From Bostrychus sinensis (Eukaryota > Chordata > Actinopteri > Gobiiformes > Eleotridae), in assembly GCA_020698575.1 (NCBI GenBank), contig CM036243.1, forward strand, positions 20,241,403-20,305,402: a stretch of DNA of 64,000 bases, in the 5' to 3' direction. Positions within the stretch are counted from its first letter, which is position 1; every line of letters begins with the position of its first letter. The notes under the pieces are model-generated. The model searched no databases and had not been told where the DNA came from. It saw only the letters and a program-made list of their open reading frames with translations. Positions 44,301 through 55,339 of this stretch are shown here, piece by piece. The position numbers were made by a program, and so were the translations under genes.

Positions 44301-47220
44301 AGCCTAAAGATTAGTACTCATTATCATTTAGCTGGATATTTCAATGATTAATAGATGAATATGCAAATTTACTGTGACTGAGATGCTGGATGACTTGATT
44401 TGAGTGGATGCCTGTCTCTGGAAGCTGCTTGGTGTTGCCCTGGATGTGGAGCTCTCTTCTCCTTTTATACGGAGCACAAAGTCCCCCGCCGGAATATTAG
44501 TGAATGTCACAAGGATGTTTCCATCACCTTGTGGCTGTGGATTAAAAAAGATAGACAGAAGACTAAGTACCATGTGATTCTATTTAGTTTTATTATTGGT
44601 AATTGCATTATTTAAATGTATTAATGTTATTGGCGGGACATGCCTTCAGTGTCCCATTGACCTCTGTTGGCCCAGAGCTGTCGAACAGTGTAATTTCTGT
44701 GACCTTCACTGTATCACTTGTAACAGTCACCAACACAGTAGCATTACCACCTGTGCAAGAGTCAGGGATATAATTAAGAACCAGCAGCAAAAATGTAAGG
44801 AAGCATATACAAGACAGTGGTAAGACCAGCAATGTTGCAGAAATGAGTGCATCAGAGGGACAGCTCACCTTAGAAAGACAAAGAAAGACTGAGGTGGTCC
44901 AGACTCCAGACATGTACAGAGGAGGGATAGTGAATCTATACATACAGTAGGTAGAAGTATGAAGGCTGATATTAGAGCATAGGTAGGAGGCCTAGAGGAG
45001 GAGTTATAGATGAAGTGGAAGAGGACATAAAGTTAGTTAGGCATGTGAGAGAAGAGAATGTAGAGCATATATGGAGGCAGATGATTTGCTGTGGAATAAT
45101 TAAGAATCACAGTGTAACTAACAACTATTTCCTACCAGTGAGCGGACGTCCCTCCTTCAGACTGTAGTCTCCATGTGTTCCTTCATGAGGTTCAACCAGG
45201 TTATAGATAAAGTTCACTGAGCTCTGACCTATAGACAGACAGAGAAAATGACTGTATGTTGTGCCAGTCGTTAAAGATTTTTTTAAAAGGTCTTTGCAAG
45301 TACCCAATTACATCACCTATTTAGAACTATAATGACTAATAAAACACAATACATTACACACAACATCTTGTTTTTAGTTTAGCCACAAGGATCCACAATC
45401 CCCATTTCACTGATTAACTAACTATTGGTTATAGTTATGATTGTAAAGCTAATTAAGGGCTCTTGCATTTACAAAGCCATTAGGTAGAAATTGGATAGTT
45501 TGGCTTGATCAATGAGACTTTCATAAAGTATTAATGCAATTCAGTGAATTTAAATGGGAGGCATTTCTGTTTTATGGCCTGGTACAGATGGCATTAGCTA
45601 TAAGTTATGTGAGTAACAATTGTATGAACCTCACTAATGTCTTAGGTCAGATGTTTCTAAGTTGGTCTGATTGTGGGACCCATTTTATTTTCACCTACTT
45701 TGTACAGAAACTACTGACCTATGACCTTCACAGAGTAGGGTTTGTTGGAGTTAACATTAATTTCCCACTGTCCAGTTTGGTTGTCAGTGTTGAGACTTAA
45801 GCGGCGAAGGTTTCCTGCTGTGGTCATTGTTGCCAGAGACCCACTGGACACACTGGAACCCTGAGATGCACCTAAATAAGAACAGATACAATAGATAGAT
45901 GTATATCAATAAGTTGTGATGATTGCTTGATACTTTCCAACATTACTAACAAGAGGTTTACCTGACGGGCTGGAGATATTGAAGGTAAGGGACGAGGCGC
46001 CGGTGATGTAAGCAGTCATGTTTTTTAGTGATCCATCTACAGTGAAGTTAAATGTCTCTGGCTTTCCCGGATTGCTCACTACTTGGAACACAGTGACCTG
46101 CAACAACAAAAACATTAGCGTGTATTTGAATATTTAGCTGTTTTAAAAATATTTTATTCAATGTAAGTAATGGGTGTATTGTGTGAATGTGCCATTACTC
46201 ACCACTGCACTGGCTGATGAATCCTCTATGACTGTAGTGGCTACAGAGAGGTCAGACTTGGTGACTTCAATCGCCTGTCCTCCTGATGCTTTGGCCAAGT
46301 CCCGGTACAGCTGAGCGTCTGCCTGGCTCATGGCACGGGAGACTGCTCCACCGACACTTCTGCGGCGGCGAGAGTCTAGCACGTCTGTTAACATGAAAGT
46401 CACCTGTAAAAGACAGATAAAGAAACATATTTATTTTAATGCATGTGGACAATGTGACAATATTTTTATTTTATTTTTTTTTATGTTGAGTCTTACCACA
46501 GACTTGCTGCTCTCTATCAAAGCGTTAATGGTGCTTTTGAGATCAGCGTCTTTAGCTGGAGCATCAGTAAAGACAAAAATCTCAGAGGAAGGTGGTGCAG
46601 CCGTCATAGCAAGCTGACAAAATAAGTGTTGTAAGTGAAAAAACAAGATCACAACCAGGAAAATTGCAATCGAACTACAAACTGTCCAAAGTATTCTTTT
46701 TTCATAATAGACCATAAACAATATATCTGGTGATGAAACTGAGATTATTTAATACTTCATGAAAAATGATTTAATTAATTGCAGAAACCTGTTGGGGAGA
46801 GCATTTTGCAATTAGGTATATTAACAATGGAAACATTCCAGTAAGATGACTGGATATAAAAGAGCATTTTAGGAAGGCAAAGTTTTATTATTAGTATTGG
46901 ATGTATTGGATGCTCATAACCTGCATGCCCTCAAATGGCACTGCATGTTTTTGTTTTACACATTGTCCCACCTTCTTCGGAATTGGGTTTGTACTTGAAT
47001 GCCACCTCAAGCACGGGCATATTGCTGATGTTGTTACAGATAATGTAAAAATTGTCCAGTTGAGGACTGATTGCATATTTAGACATGCAAAAACGCACCT
47101 GTAGTCCAGACAAACACATCTCTGGGATGTCTCCTCCTCCACTTGCAGTCAGCTTGTTGATTTCAGCTTTAAATGTGTCTGCATCTGTTGTTGTAACTAG
47201 AGGTCCAAAACCTGTCAATA

Positions 47221-47317
<97 letters not shown>

Positions 47318-50300
47318 GGGTAAATTTTCATTTGTACTGGGAATGAAAATGTGTGATGGTTATACCTGGGTCATTGAACGGCACTAGTATATAAGCAGAA
47401 GGCTCCTGTTGGGTTCCTCTTTTGCTATCAATAATTTCAAAAGAGACTCTTTTTGCTTCAGCAATGTCGTCAGCCATACTGCCAGTGGTGTCAATAACAA
47501 AGCACAGCACAGAGGACTGGGAGAGGCCCATCAGTCTGCATCAACATTAGGAAAACATAACATTTACATCATTTTACAGTACAGTACACATTTTATTAGG
47601 TATACCTGATAAAATGGCCACTGAGTATTGCAAAATATCAAAGACTAATCTTACTTCAGAAAGTTCTTGTCTCCTACAGCCAATCTGATGTCTTCCAGTA
47701 ACTCGACAGTGGCGTTCACAGCCAGATCGGCTGCTTGTGGATGAAGTGGGCCGTGACTGGAGCTCACTGTGTCCTTACCGATACCTCCGATTGGGTCCCT
47801 TTTGCTTGTTTGATCAAAGAAACCTCCATGACTGCATTTGCCTTCAAACCAGAGTAAAAGGAAAATCACGTCTTAATAATTTTACAGAGACAAAAAAAGT
47901 GAATAAAAAATGTATACCTGCAGGTTTTTGTGATGAGAAAATGTTGAAGTATCCTGAAGTGAGCAGGCCCTGTTGAAGCACATCAGGCAAAATGTTGTTG
48001 GCACAGTCACCGTTTGTACAGTTTCTGCATGTTGCCACAGTTGGACCTAGTGCAGACAGTAGGAGAAAATAGAAGAAAACACACTAAAAACTTAAATGTT
48101 TACAAATAATCATCAAGTCAGTATTAACTCCAATATCCCTTCAAAAAAGGTCCTTCCTAACCCTCGAAAGTGAATTTTTTGCACTCAGGGCCAATATTCA
48201 GTCAACTTCAACTTCAGTCATAAATAAAAATACCAAATACCTAATGCTGACTGACACCAACATTGGTGAAAATGCATTATTTTTGTTTGTGCTAGCTCAG
48301 AAACTAACACCTTTCACCGTGAGTGCTTAAAATGCAGAATTAAAAGTTTAGCTATTAAATATTCTATATTAATTATATTTTTTTATTCTAATTACAATTT
48401 ATTTTTGTAGGTCAAGGGCAGCCCTAACCATACATATCAAAAACATTTTTTTAATCATTTGACTGTCATTTTCTGATCATAATGTCACTATATTTTTTTG
48501 ACTGCAATGGCAGACAAAATGCTGATTCTGGCCTTTTTTGTATTAACGCAAAGGGCACAAGTTTATACATACACACCTTACACATACACACTCGTGTACA
48601 TATGTGCACACACATGCACTCACATGCACACACACACTCTTCCCCACCTCACAGTTACATTTCCTCACCCACCCCCACATAAGTAAACCAAGGCAAGGAA
48701 GTGCAGTTTTGCTCAATCGGAGAAGGATGTTAGTCTAGTTATTTTCTTTTGTTTACTATGGGCTGGCTTTTGTTGCTGGGTGAGAATGCAAAGAAAATGC
48801 AAAAATTAACAACTTTTGAAATCACACCTAATATAAATTGTGCAAAATAACATAACTTTTTTAAACATGAAGTGCTAAGTGTGATATTATGCAAACCTGG
48901 ATACCGAAAGGTTAAATAGCATAGTACTATTAGTAATATTTCCTTCCTGACACAACCCTCAACCCTCACAACAAGCCCAACCATTTCCCCGCGCGTGTGA
49001 CCTGCAAGAGTACTCCGGCTTTTGACTCCTTGTGGCTTAATTATATACAAACTCCACAAACGATGTACAGTGGCAGGCAAAAGTATTCACCCCCTTAGCA
49101 TTTTTCCTTCATTGTTGCCTTACAACCAGAAATTTAAATGGATCATTGAGAGTTTTATATCAGTCACTTTACATCACATCACATCAACTAAAAAGCAAAA
49201 TACTTTTTATTGTGAAGAAAATTAGAAATATGACAGAAAAACAGAAAACTTGGGTGAGTCCATTTAAATTCCAGGTTGTAAGGCAACAACAGGAATGAGG
49301 AAATAAGGAAAAATGCTAAGGGGGGGGTGAATACTTTTGCACGCCACGTGACACAACATTTTTTTGTCTTTTCACAGGGCGGCAGGGTGTGGACTGCTAC
49401 GGTGACATCAGACATATGCTGGAACAATGTGGCCAGTCAAAAACTTTGACATCCTTCACACCCCATTCATTACCTGTCTTCAAAAAACCAACAGAGCATA
49501 AAGAAAGGAAGAGGAGGTGGGATCTTACCTGCTAGGTTCTCCAGAGTTTGGTCGGGTGTGATGAGGGCACTGTAGGGAGCGGTCTTCCCCAGCTCCACCC
49601 AGTTACTGTGGCTATAGAAGTCCTTCAGAAACACAAACAAGAAATGCTAATCAATCAGTCAAACTTTGTATATAGCACTTTACAACAACTAATAGGGGAT
49701 CAAAATGGCAATAATCTAAGCTAATACAAAAAAATCAATGGGGGATGGGGTGAAGACGGTATAATAACAGTATAGATGCAATGCAGTAATAATAATAATG
49801 CATTAGTCATATATAGCGTTTTTCTAGACACTCAAAATTGCTTTACAATTCGGTGCATTACTCATTCACACTTGGTGGTGGAAGCGTTGCTGCCATTGTG
49901 TGCCTATGGCCCCTCCGACCACCACAAACACACTGACACATTCATACAGGTAAGGTGGGTGAAGTGTTTTGTGTCAAGGACACAACAACAGTATGCAATG
50001 CTGGGAGTGGGGCTTGAACTGCCGACCTGTGGGTTAGTGGGCAAGCTCCTCTACCACCTGAGCTACTGCTACCTCAGTGGACTGTAAACTGATAAAAAAG
50101 CATTAGTTCCCTTTTCCAGATCAGTGCAGAACAGAAACAGATTAACTTGGCTATAAGACATAAGTGGAAAAGGCTCACTTTGATAACAGCATCAGTTTGA
50201 TTTTCAAGTTTTATGACTTGACAAGGTTGAAGAGATAAAATTACCTGAAGGGTGTGACATGCTCGTCCCAAAGTAAACCTCCCGGCCACAAAGTTCTCCT

Positions 50301-51048
50301 TCTTCACACTGGATTTCACAGCCAATACATCTATGTACATAAAAGAAAAACAACACAATTAACAGATGCTAGTATGTTCTTAATTTGCAACATTGGACAA
50401 TTTCAGGTTTGAACATGTATGAACCTGAAGTTAGGACATCGCGGCCTCCCTCAAAAGTCTCATCGTCAAAATGGTGCTCCTCACTGAGAGCGTAGACCAG
50501 GTCGACCAGAGCGTTACTGAAGTACATGGTGGCTATAGACGTGTGGAACTTGACAGTGGAGAGGATTGACGTGGAGTTTCCTGAACAGGCTGATTGTACT
50601 TTGTCCACTGTCAAAGTGTTGTCAATCTGAGAAAAAAAAGTATTTCACATTACAGAGCAACAATTATTTTCCTATTACTACCTCTATTATATTACTGTTA
50701 CTCTTCTACTGTTGCTACTCCTATTATTTTGTTACTACTGCTAATGCTAGGGTAAAAAATACTCATTTATTCTAAAAATGTACATGGGTAAATAATTATT
50801 TGACTGCATCTGACTAATTTAGGCTGATTGTATATTTTCAGACTTACTGTGAGGCTGAACGCATGACCATCAGATGCAGCGATAGCTTTGCAGACCTCCG
50901 CTGTCTTTCTCAGGACAGCTTTGCGGGTGATGTCCCGGTGTGTGGTGGAGTTCCCATCCAGAGAGAAGAGGGGCATGAAGCTGTGAGTGCTGTCTAGGAG
51001 GATCGAGATGGCTACCACCAGTAATGCTATGGACCATTTGGTGGCCAT
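41379..51048 (-). CDS. vwa7: VWA7-like secreted/surface protein, 17 coding exons, 968 aa
   Basis: Exons in coding order (plus coordinates): 51048-50848, 50626-50425, 50330-50245, 49622-49529, 48046-47918, 47841-47655, 47535-47366, 47211-47099, 46613-46497, 46403-46203, 46097-45962, 45871-45719, 45228-45136, 44750-44644, 44534-44373, 43932-43618, 41819-41379. They total 2907 nt with no frame break. Start '[18 protein letters not shown]' is a signal peptide. '[13 protein letters not shown]' and 'LLTSGYF' are the N-terminal block typical of VWA7. A VWA domain follows (about 308-495), with MIDAS-like D315-T-T-G-S319 and '[14 protein letters not shown]'. A tetra-arginine (445-448) lies just after it. 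The rest is Ig-like or beta-rich with many N-x-S/T sites and a hydrophobic C-terminus, possibly a GPI signal. Human VWA7 is close to 890 aa; function poorly known. Confidence 0.92.
41870..42245 (-). repeat. DNA-transposon-like dispersed repeat in vwa7 intron 16
   Basis: The sequence contains 'cttttacttgagtacatttt' and 'gagtacttccaccactgg', a motif set seen again in diverged form at 43975-44110. It also contains two to three copies of ttaggg at about 42196-42210. Classification is not possible from this alone. Confidence 0.45.
42885..43115 (-). repeat. tRNA-derived SINE (family A)
   Basis: A reversed copy in vwa7 intron 16 with blocks in order: 'cttattcctgttag', 'gagcctatcccagtaacttt', 'gtcaccaattcacctaac', 'gagagaacccacactgggag', 'gacatgcagactc'. 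The tRNA-like head is degraded. Confidence 0.7.
44535..44643 (-). other. vwa7: vwa7 intron with GC donor
   Basis: The exon ends ...CTGAAG and the intron begins GCATGT; the acceptor is a normal ...tccacag. Only this boundary keeps the reading frame ('VNGTLK' joined to '[11 protein letters not shown]'). A nearby GT two bases further would shift the frame. A minor GC-AG intron is therefore the consistent reading. Confidence 0.7.
47229..47316. repeat. (TA)n microsatellite, about 43 units, inside a 154-nt vwa7 intron
   Basis: An uninterrupted alternating TA run fills more than half of the intron between vwa7 exons 7 and 8 and stops about 18 bases short of the acceptor. Confidence 0.95.
49066..49350. 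mobile_element. Tc1/mariner-type MITE
   Basis: About 280 bp with long terminal inverted repeats: 'cagtggcaggcaaaagtatt' followed by 'cacccccttagcattttt' on the left, and the reverse complement on the right (ending 'gtgaatacttttgcacgcca'). A TA precedes the left end. No coding capacity. It lies in vwa7 intron 4. Confidence 0.85.
49651..49720 (-). repeat. L2-like LINE 3'-tail fragment
   Basis: 'aatcaatcagtcaaactttg' then 'tatatagcactttacaaca' matches the tail of the element at 9541 (AATC units, then 'gtatagcaccttacaaca'). Confidence 0.6.
49787..50075 (-). repeat. tRNA-derived SINE (family B)
   Basis: A reversed copy with TAA tail at 49787, body blocks 'cttggtggtgg', 'cccctccgaccaccac', 'gtgtcaaggacacaac' and 'ggggcttgaactgccgacc', and a tRNA-like head at the right end ('gcagtagctcaggtggtaga' on the minus strand). 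It lies in vwa7 intron 3. Confidence 0.8.
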
Positions 51049-51840
51049 TGTGGACGAAATGCAGATTGGTGTATATATAAACTTCTCAGCACTTGTTACT
51101 ATGCAGGACTGAAAACAATGAATGAGGGAAAAATAAAATAATAATAAAAGCAAGTACAATAACTGATGTTAGATTACAATAAAGCAGTGATTCTCAACTG
51201 GTGGGAAGGGGGCCCAAAAGTGGGATGCAGGTAGACTAAATAGACTTTGAAGTGTTATTTTAAGTCTAGGTCTTCTCTTCGTTCAGCTTTTTCCATTTGT
51301 TGTCGCACACTATCTGCCTCCAAGCATGCGGTCATTTGCACATTGATTTGGCAGAGGTTTTATGCTGAATGCCCCTCCCAAAGCAACTGTTTTTATTTAT
51401 CAAGGCTTGAGACCAGCACAAAGAGTAGACTGGCTTGTGATACTTTGTCGCTGGATTTACTGAAAGTGTTAACATTGTTTAATTTACACAAAAGTCTCAA
51501 AACAGATATAAAATGCATGTACCATGGAGTTTAATAATAATAATTTAGAAAAATAACTTTGGTTTTGTTAAAACAATAAAATGTTAGGGGTCAACTACCA
51601 GACCAGCTAAGAACCACTACATTAAAGAATTAATTATCAATATAACACCAATATAATTATCCATATTAATATAGTGTATTTTTTAAAACTACTCTATACC
51701 AACTTGTTATACTATACCCACTATACAAAAATATACAAAAATATCTATTCTACTATTTCTATGCTTACCAGTGTGTGTCTCTTTGTTTCCAGTGCTTCAT
51801 CTGCTGCGGTCTGAGTGTTAGTGATCACAGTCTTATGATT
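51049..51840 (-). other. vwa7: Probable vwa7 5' UTR with a non-coding first exon
   Basis: Upstream of the ATG (51048) a plausible acceptor ('attgttttcag', exon from 51108) faces a good donor at 51769 (TG|gtaagc), giving a non-coding first exon reaching upstream from 51769. Its 5' limit is unknown and no TATA box is convincing. A family C repeat fragment (51345-51445) lies in the intron. Confidence 0.4.
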
Positions 51841-52865
51841 GTGTGCCCTTGTTCCTCCTTCTCATCACTCACTGGTGAAGCAACCGCACTGATAAATGCA
51901 CTTCAACAGAAAACACACTCACCACATGTTTATAAGGACTCTATTTGACCCCATGCATTTTTTAATCACAGTTTTTGTTCCTTAAATTGAAACTATCTAT
52001 TGAACAATTTAATTCTTCAGAATGTATATCCAAAAAGGACTTCGAGACCTTAACTTGGAAAAACAAAATAAGAAGGTCAGGAGGAAAACTGACATCTGAC
52101 ATAGTTATGGTTTGAAAACCATATTGCCTTACTATTTCCTGTGTGCCAACATGTTTCTGAATGAGGTGACTATGTTTTTGTTAAGTTTAATACTATCCAG
52201 TGATAAAGTAAGGAACTCACTGAAATTTCAACTCACTAGACACAATAAAAAAACATGTAGTTCCAAATCCAAATCTTATATTATACTTGTGTTACTTTTT
52301 AGCATGTAGTACTTAAACGTAAGAAATCAGTTTAATTCATTTCCACAAATTGAATTAGATGACAATGCAGAGTAATGCAGCTTTGCTTTGTTGATTGGTT
52401 TGATAGACTAATGTAATTGTGGGATTTGTTTTGGGCCTTTCTGTGTTTTATTAGATATAGAACAGAGGAGCAATGACAGGAAATCATGGGGGAGAGAGCA
52501 GGGAGAGACAACTGGCGCATAAAGCCTGGGCTTGAACCTACAATGCCAAGACAAGTTATGAGGTCAGTAAAAAGAAGAAATTCTAGACATTCTAAATATT
52601 TTATTTATTGAGTTTAACATACAGTATTTTAGATCTCTTCAGGACACTTGTTATATTGTGGCTGGCCCTCACTGAAGTTGTCAGTGGCAACCCAAATTGG
52701 TCAATGTCAGATGTGAACCACATAGATGAAGAAACACCCTGAGACACCCTCAGTGTAGGAAGGAGCGCTACCGCAGGTCCTTTATTCCCACCACTGTCAG
52801 ACTGTACAACTCGTCTGTATAGTCATAATACTGTGCAATATATATTTATAGTCATATATTTATTG

Positions 52866-53303
52866 TAGGGATGCACGATATGGAGAAAACATGTAATATT
52901 TGATAACTGTTGAAAATTGCAATAACAATATTATTGCGATATTTGAAAATAGAGCCTACTTTTCGAACATAGTAAGTTAAATTCACTACATTTCACAAAA
53001 ATGTAAGTTTCTGTATTTACAAGTCAAAACTGTGACAAAATCAAAACTTAAACCAGGAATAAAACAAGGCTAAGATGTGACTAAATTAATTAAATCACCA
53101 CTAAAACTGGACTTTTTGAACATTTTTATTTAGTCACAACACATGTTCTCCCCAGGCTCTGGTGGAAAATGATTCTTCAGTGTAAATCTCTGTCAGATGG
53201 AAGACCATAGTGTTATTGTAATATATTTAGATTCTTGCAATACAGATATTGCGTTTGCTGATATTGCAATAACAATAATTTTGTGATTTATTGTGCAGCC
53301 CTA
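52866..53303. mobile_element. hAT-like MITE with target-site duplication
   Basis: The ends 'tagggatgcacgata' and 'ttattgtgcagccctA'-type sequence are inverted copies. The flanks atttattg (52858-52865) and atttatag (53304-53311) match at 7 of 8 positions, as expected for hAT. Copies of the same family are at 21510 and 32762. The surrounding sequence carries a repeated 'cataatactgtgcaatatat' motif on both sides. Confidence 0.8.
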
Positions 53304-53311
53304 ATTTATAG

Positions 53312-55335
53312 TCATAATACTGTGCAATATATATTTATAGTCATAATACTTTGCAATATATATTTATATTTGTCTGTACTGTGCAATACCCCCCATTACT
53401 GTCAATATCATCATATTCATCATATTACACCATCACCATGTAAATATGTATATAGCCTGTGTGGTTGTTGTGCACTGTTAAATTTATAGTTTATATTTAT
53501 AACGTCACATATTTTTGGCTTTTTCTTGTAAATAATTTGTATTCCACTGTCTTATTGTTGTTTTTTACTTTTCATAAGGGAAGTCAAATTGGCAGTCCCC
53601 AAGGATAACATTTTCATAATTGTTGCAAAGTAACATATTTTCTTATATAACTTTGCAAATGTTGTTACCATGACTACAGGATAAGACAGAGATATTGGTG
53701 TGATTGAATTCTGGGTGTGCTGCAAGTGCTTCACATTCTCAAAATGAAATATGTATATGCAAAAACAACAATGTCAAGAAAGTATACAATGCATGTTGAC
53801 TTTGTGGCCAACCATGTCACTCTGAATCAATGGGTCATTATGACAAGTGAGGGGCAGAGAAGGGAACCTGTAGAGTAACATGCCTCAGTACATGCGTGTC
53901 CTCCTGACTTGCACTGGGCTATTGTGTATGTTAATGGGCTGAGGAATGTTTTTTGTCAAGATGGTCCATGTTATACAAGCAATAGTTTACAGGACATGCA
54001 TTTGAAGGGCAGAAGCTAATGTTATAAGGGCTACATTTGTTGGACTACATTTGTAAACATTGCATTATTTGAAGAAAATTTACCTCTTTTGCTAGAGAAA
54101 TGTGAAGATTTTTTTACTTGACTTTTTTACGTCACTCAAGTGACTCAACAAAAAAAGAAAATATTTTTAATCTTGGTGGCAAAGTTTGCAGTAGTAGTAA
54201 TTGTGATAATCGTGATTGTAGTTGTAGCAATAGTAGTGGTGATGGTGTAGTAGTAGATCTGTAGTAGTAGTGATAGCAGTACTGTGGTGGAAGTAATGAT
54301 GGTACTGTCGTTGTTACAGTATATACATAGTCCATAAACAAAATGCTGTCTCTGAATTAGTCTGTTTACAGTCAAGTAATGTCAATTTTATCCAGCCGTT
54401 AACCAACTCACTGAATTCTCTATAGCAACAAAAAACTAAAACAGAATTCATTTTTCAAATGTGTACATGGTGGATAATATTACAGATTTTTTTACCATAT
54501 TTTTGAGCTGATGAAAATCTGTTATGTTGTGGCCTGCCCACACAGTTACAGTTGTTATTGGAAACCCAAACAAAGAGTCAAAATACATTAAGGAACACAT
54601 TAAGGAAATGATACAGTGTCTGTGTAGAGTAAGGTCACTCTATTCAGCTAACAGTGGTTTAGTTTGGCCCAGTGCTTGTGGAAACCTAGGCAGCTGTTTC
54701 ACTTTCAGTAGGAAAGTATCGACTCAGCAGAGGTTATGACACTGTAGATATGTTATTTTTGTTATGCTGTGTGCTGTTCTGGATATTGACCAACAGAGAT
54801 CCACTAAAAAAATAGTATGTCAGCATTTTGGTGGATATTCTGGTCATCTTCACCTGAGTAAGCAATCTACGTATTCAAGCTTTAATTGTTGTTGTAGTTA
54901 AATATATAATTGTCAGCTACTTAAATAAGCTAAGTTAGCACCTTTGTATCAAGTCATGTATTTTATCTGCAATGGAGAGGAAGAAGTGTTTGAGTGTCAG
55001 TAGCTGGTCTTATCAAAAGTCTGTTCTTCAGTACATATCCAAATGCTTTCAATTGTTATTTCAGTCTTGTCATATGTTTTTATTAAAATATATTAACAAA
55101 GATATATTTTAATAACTTACCTTTTCTAAATAGTTTATTGTTGTTTCAGGGCTTAATTTGAAGGGGAACAAGAGGGAACATGTTTCCCCACTTCCCAAAC
55201 TGGGACCAGGACCTTTTTGACAGGATCCCCTATATTATTTATTATTGATTTACTTTTAACCAGAATGAGTTTAAATCTACTTTAAGATTATATAAACTAA
55301 ACACCAAAAATAAAAAATTAAAAACAACCCGAATA
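53312..55335. other. Non-coding stretch, no gene seen
   Basis: No exon is supported. A TAG/TAC/GTA-rich low-complexity tract occupies about 54180-54310 and creates spurious Thr/Ile/Tyr-rich frames. The rest is AT-rich. Confidence 0.45.
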
Positions 55336-55339
55336 CCGT

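Noticed and set aside
47085..47387. Frame with a long Ile-Tyr alternation
   Set aside because: Translation of the (TA)n repeat in a vwa7 intron; the true coding strand is minus.
54132..54375. Thr/Ile/Tyr-rich minus-strand frames
   Set aside because: Produced by a low-complexity TAG/GTA tract.
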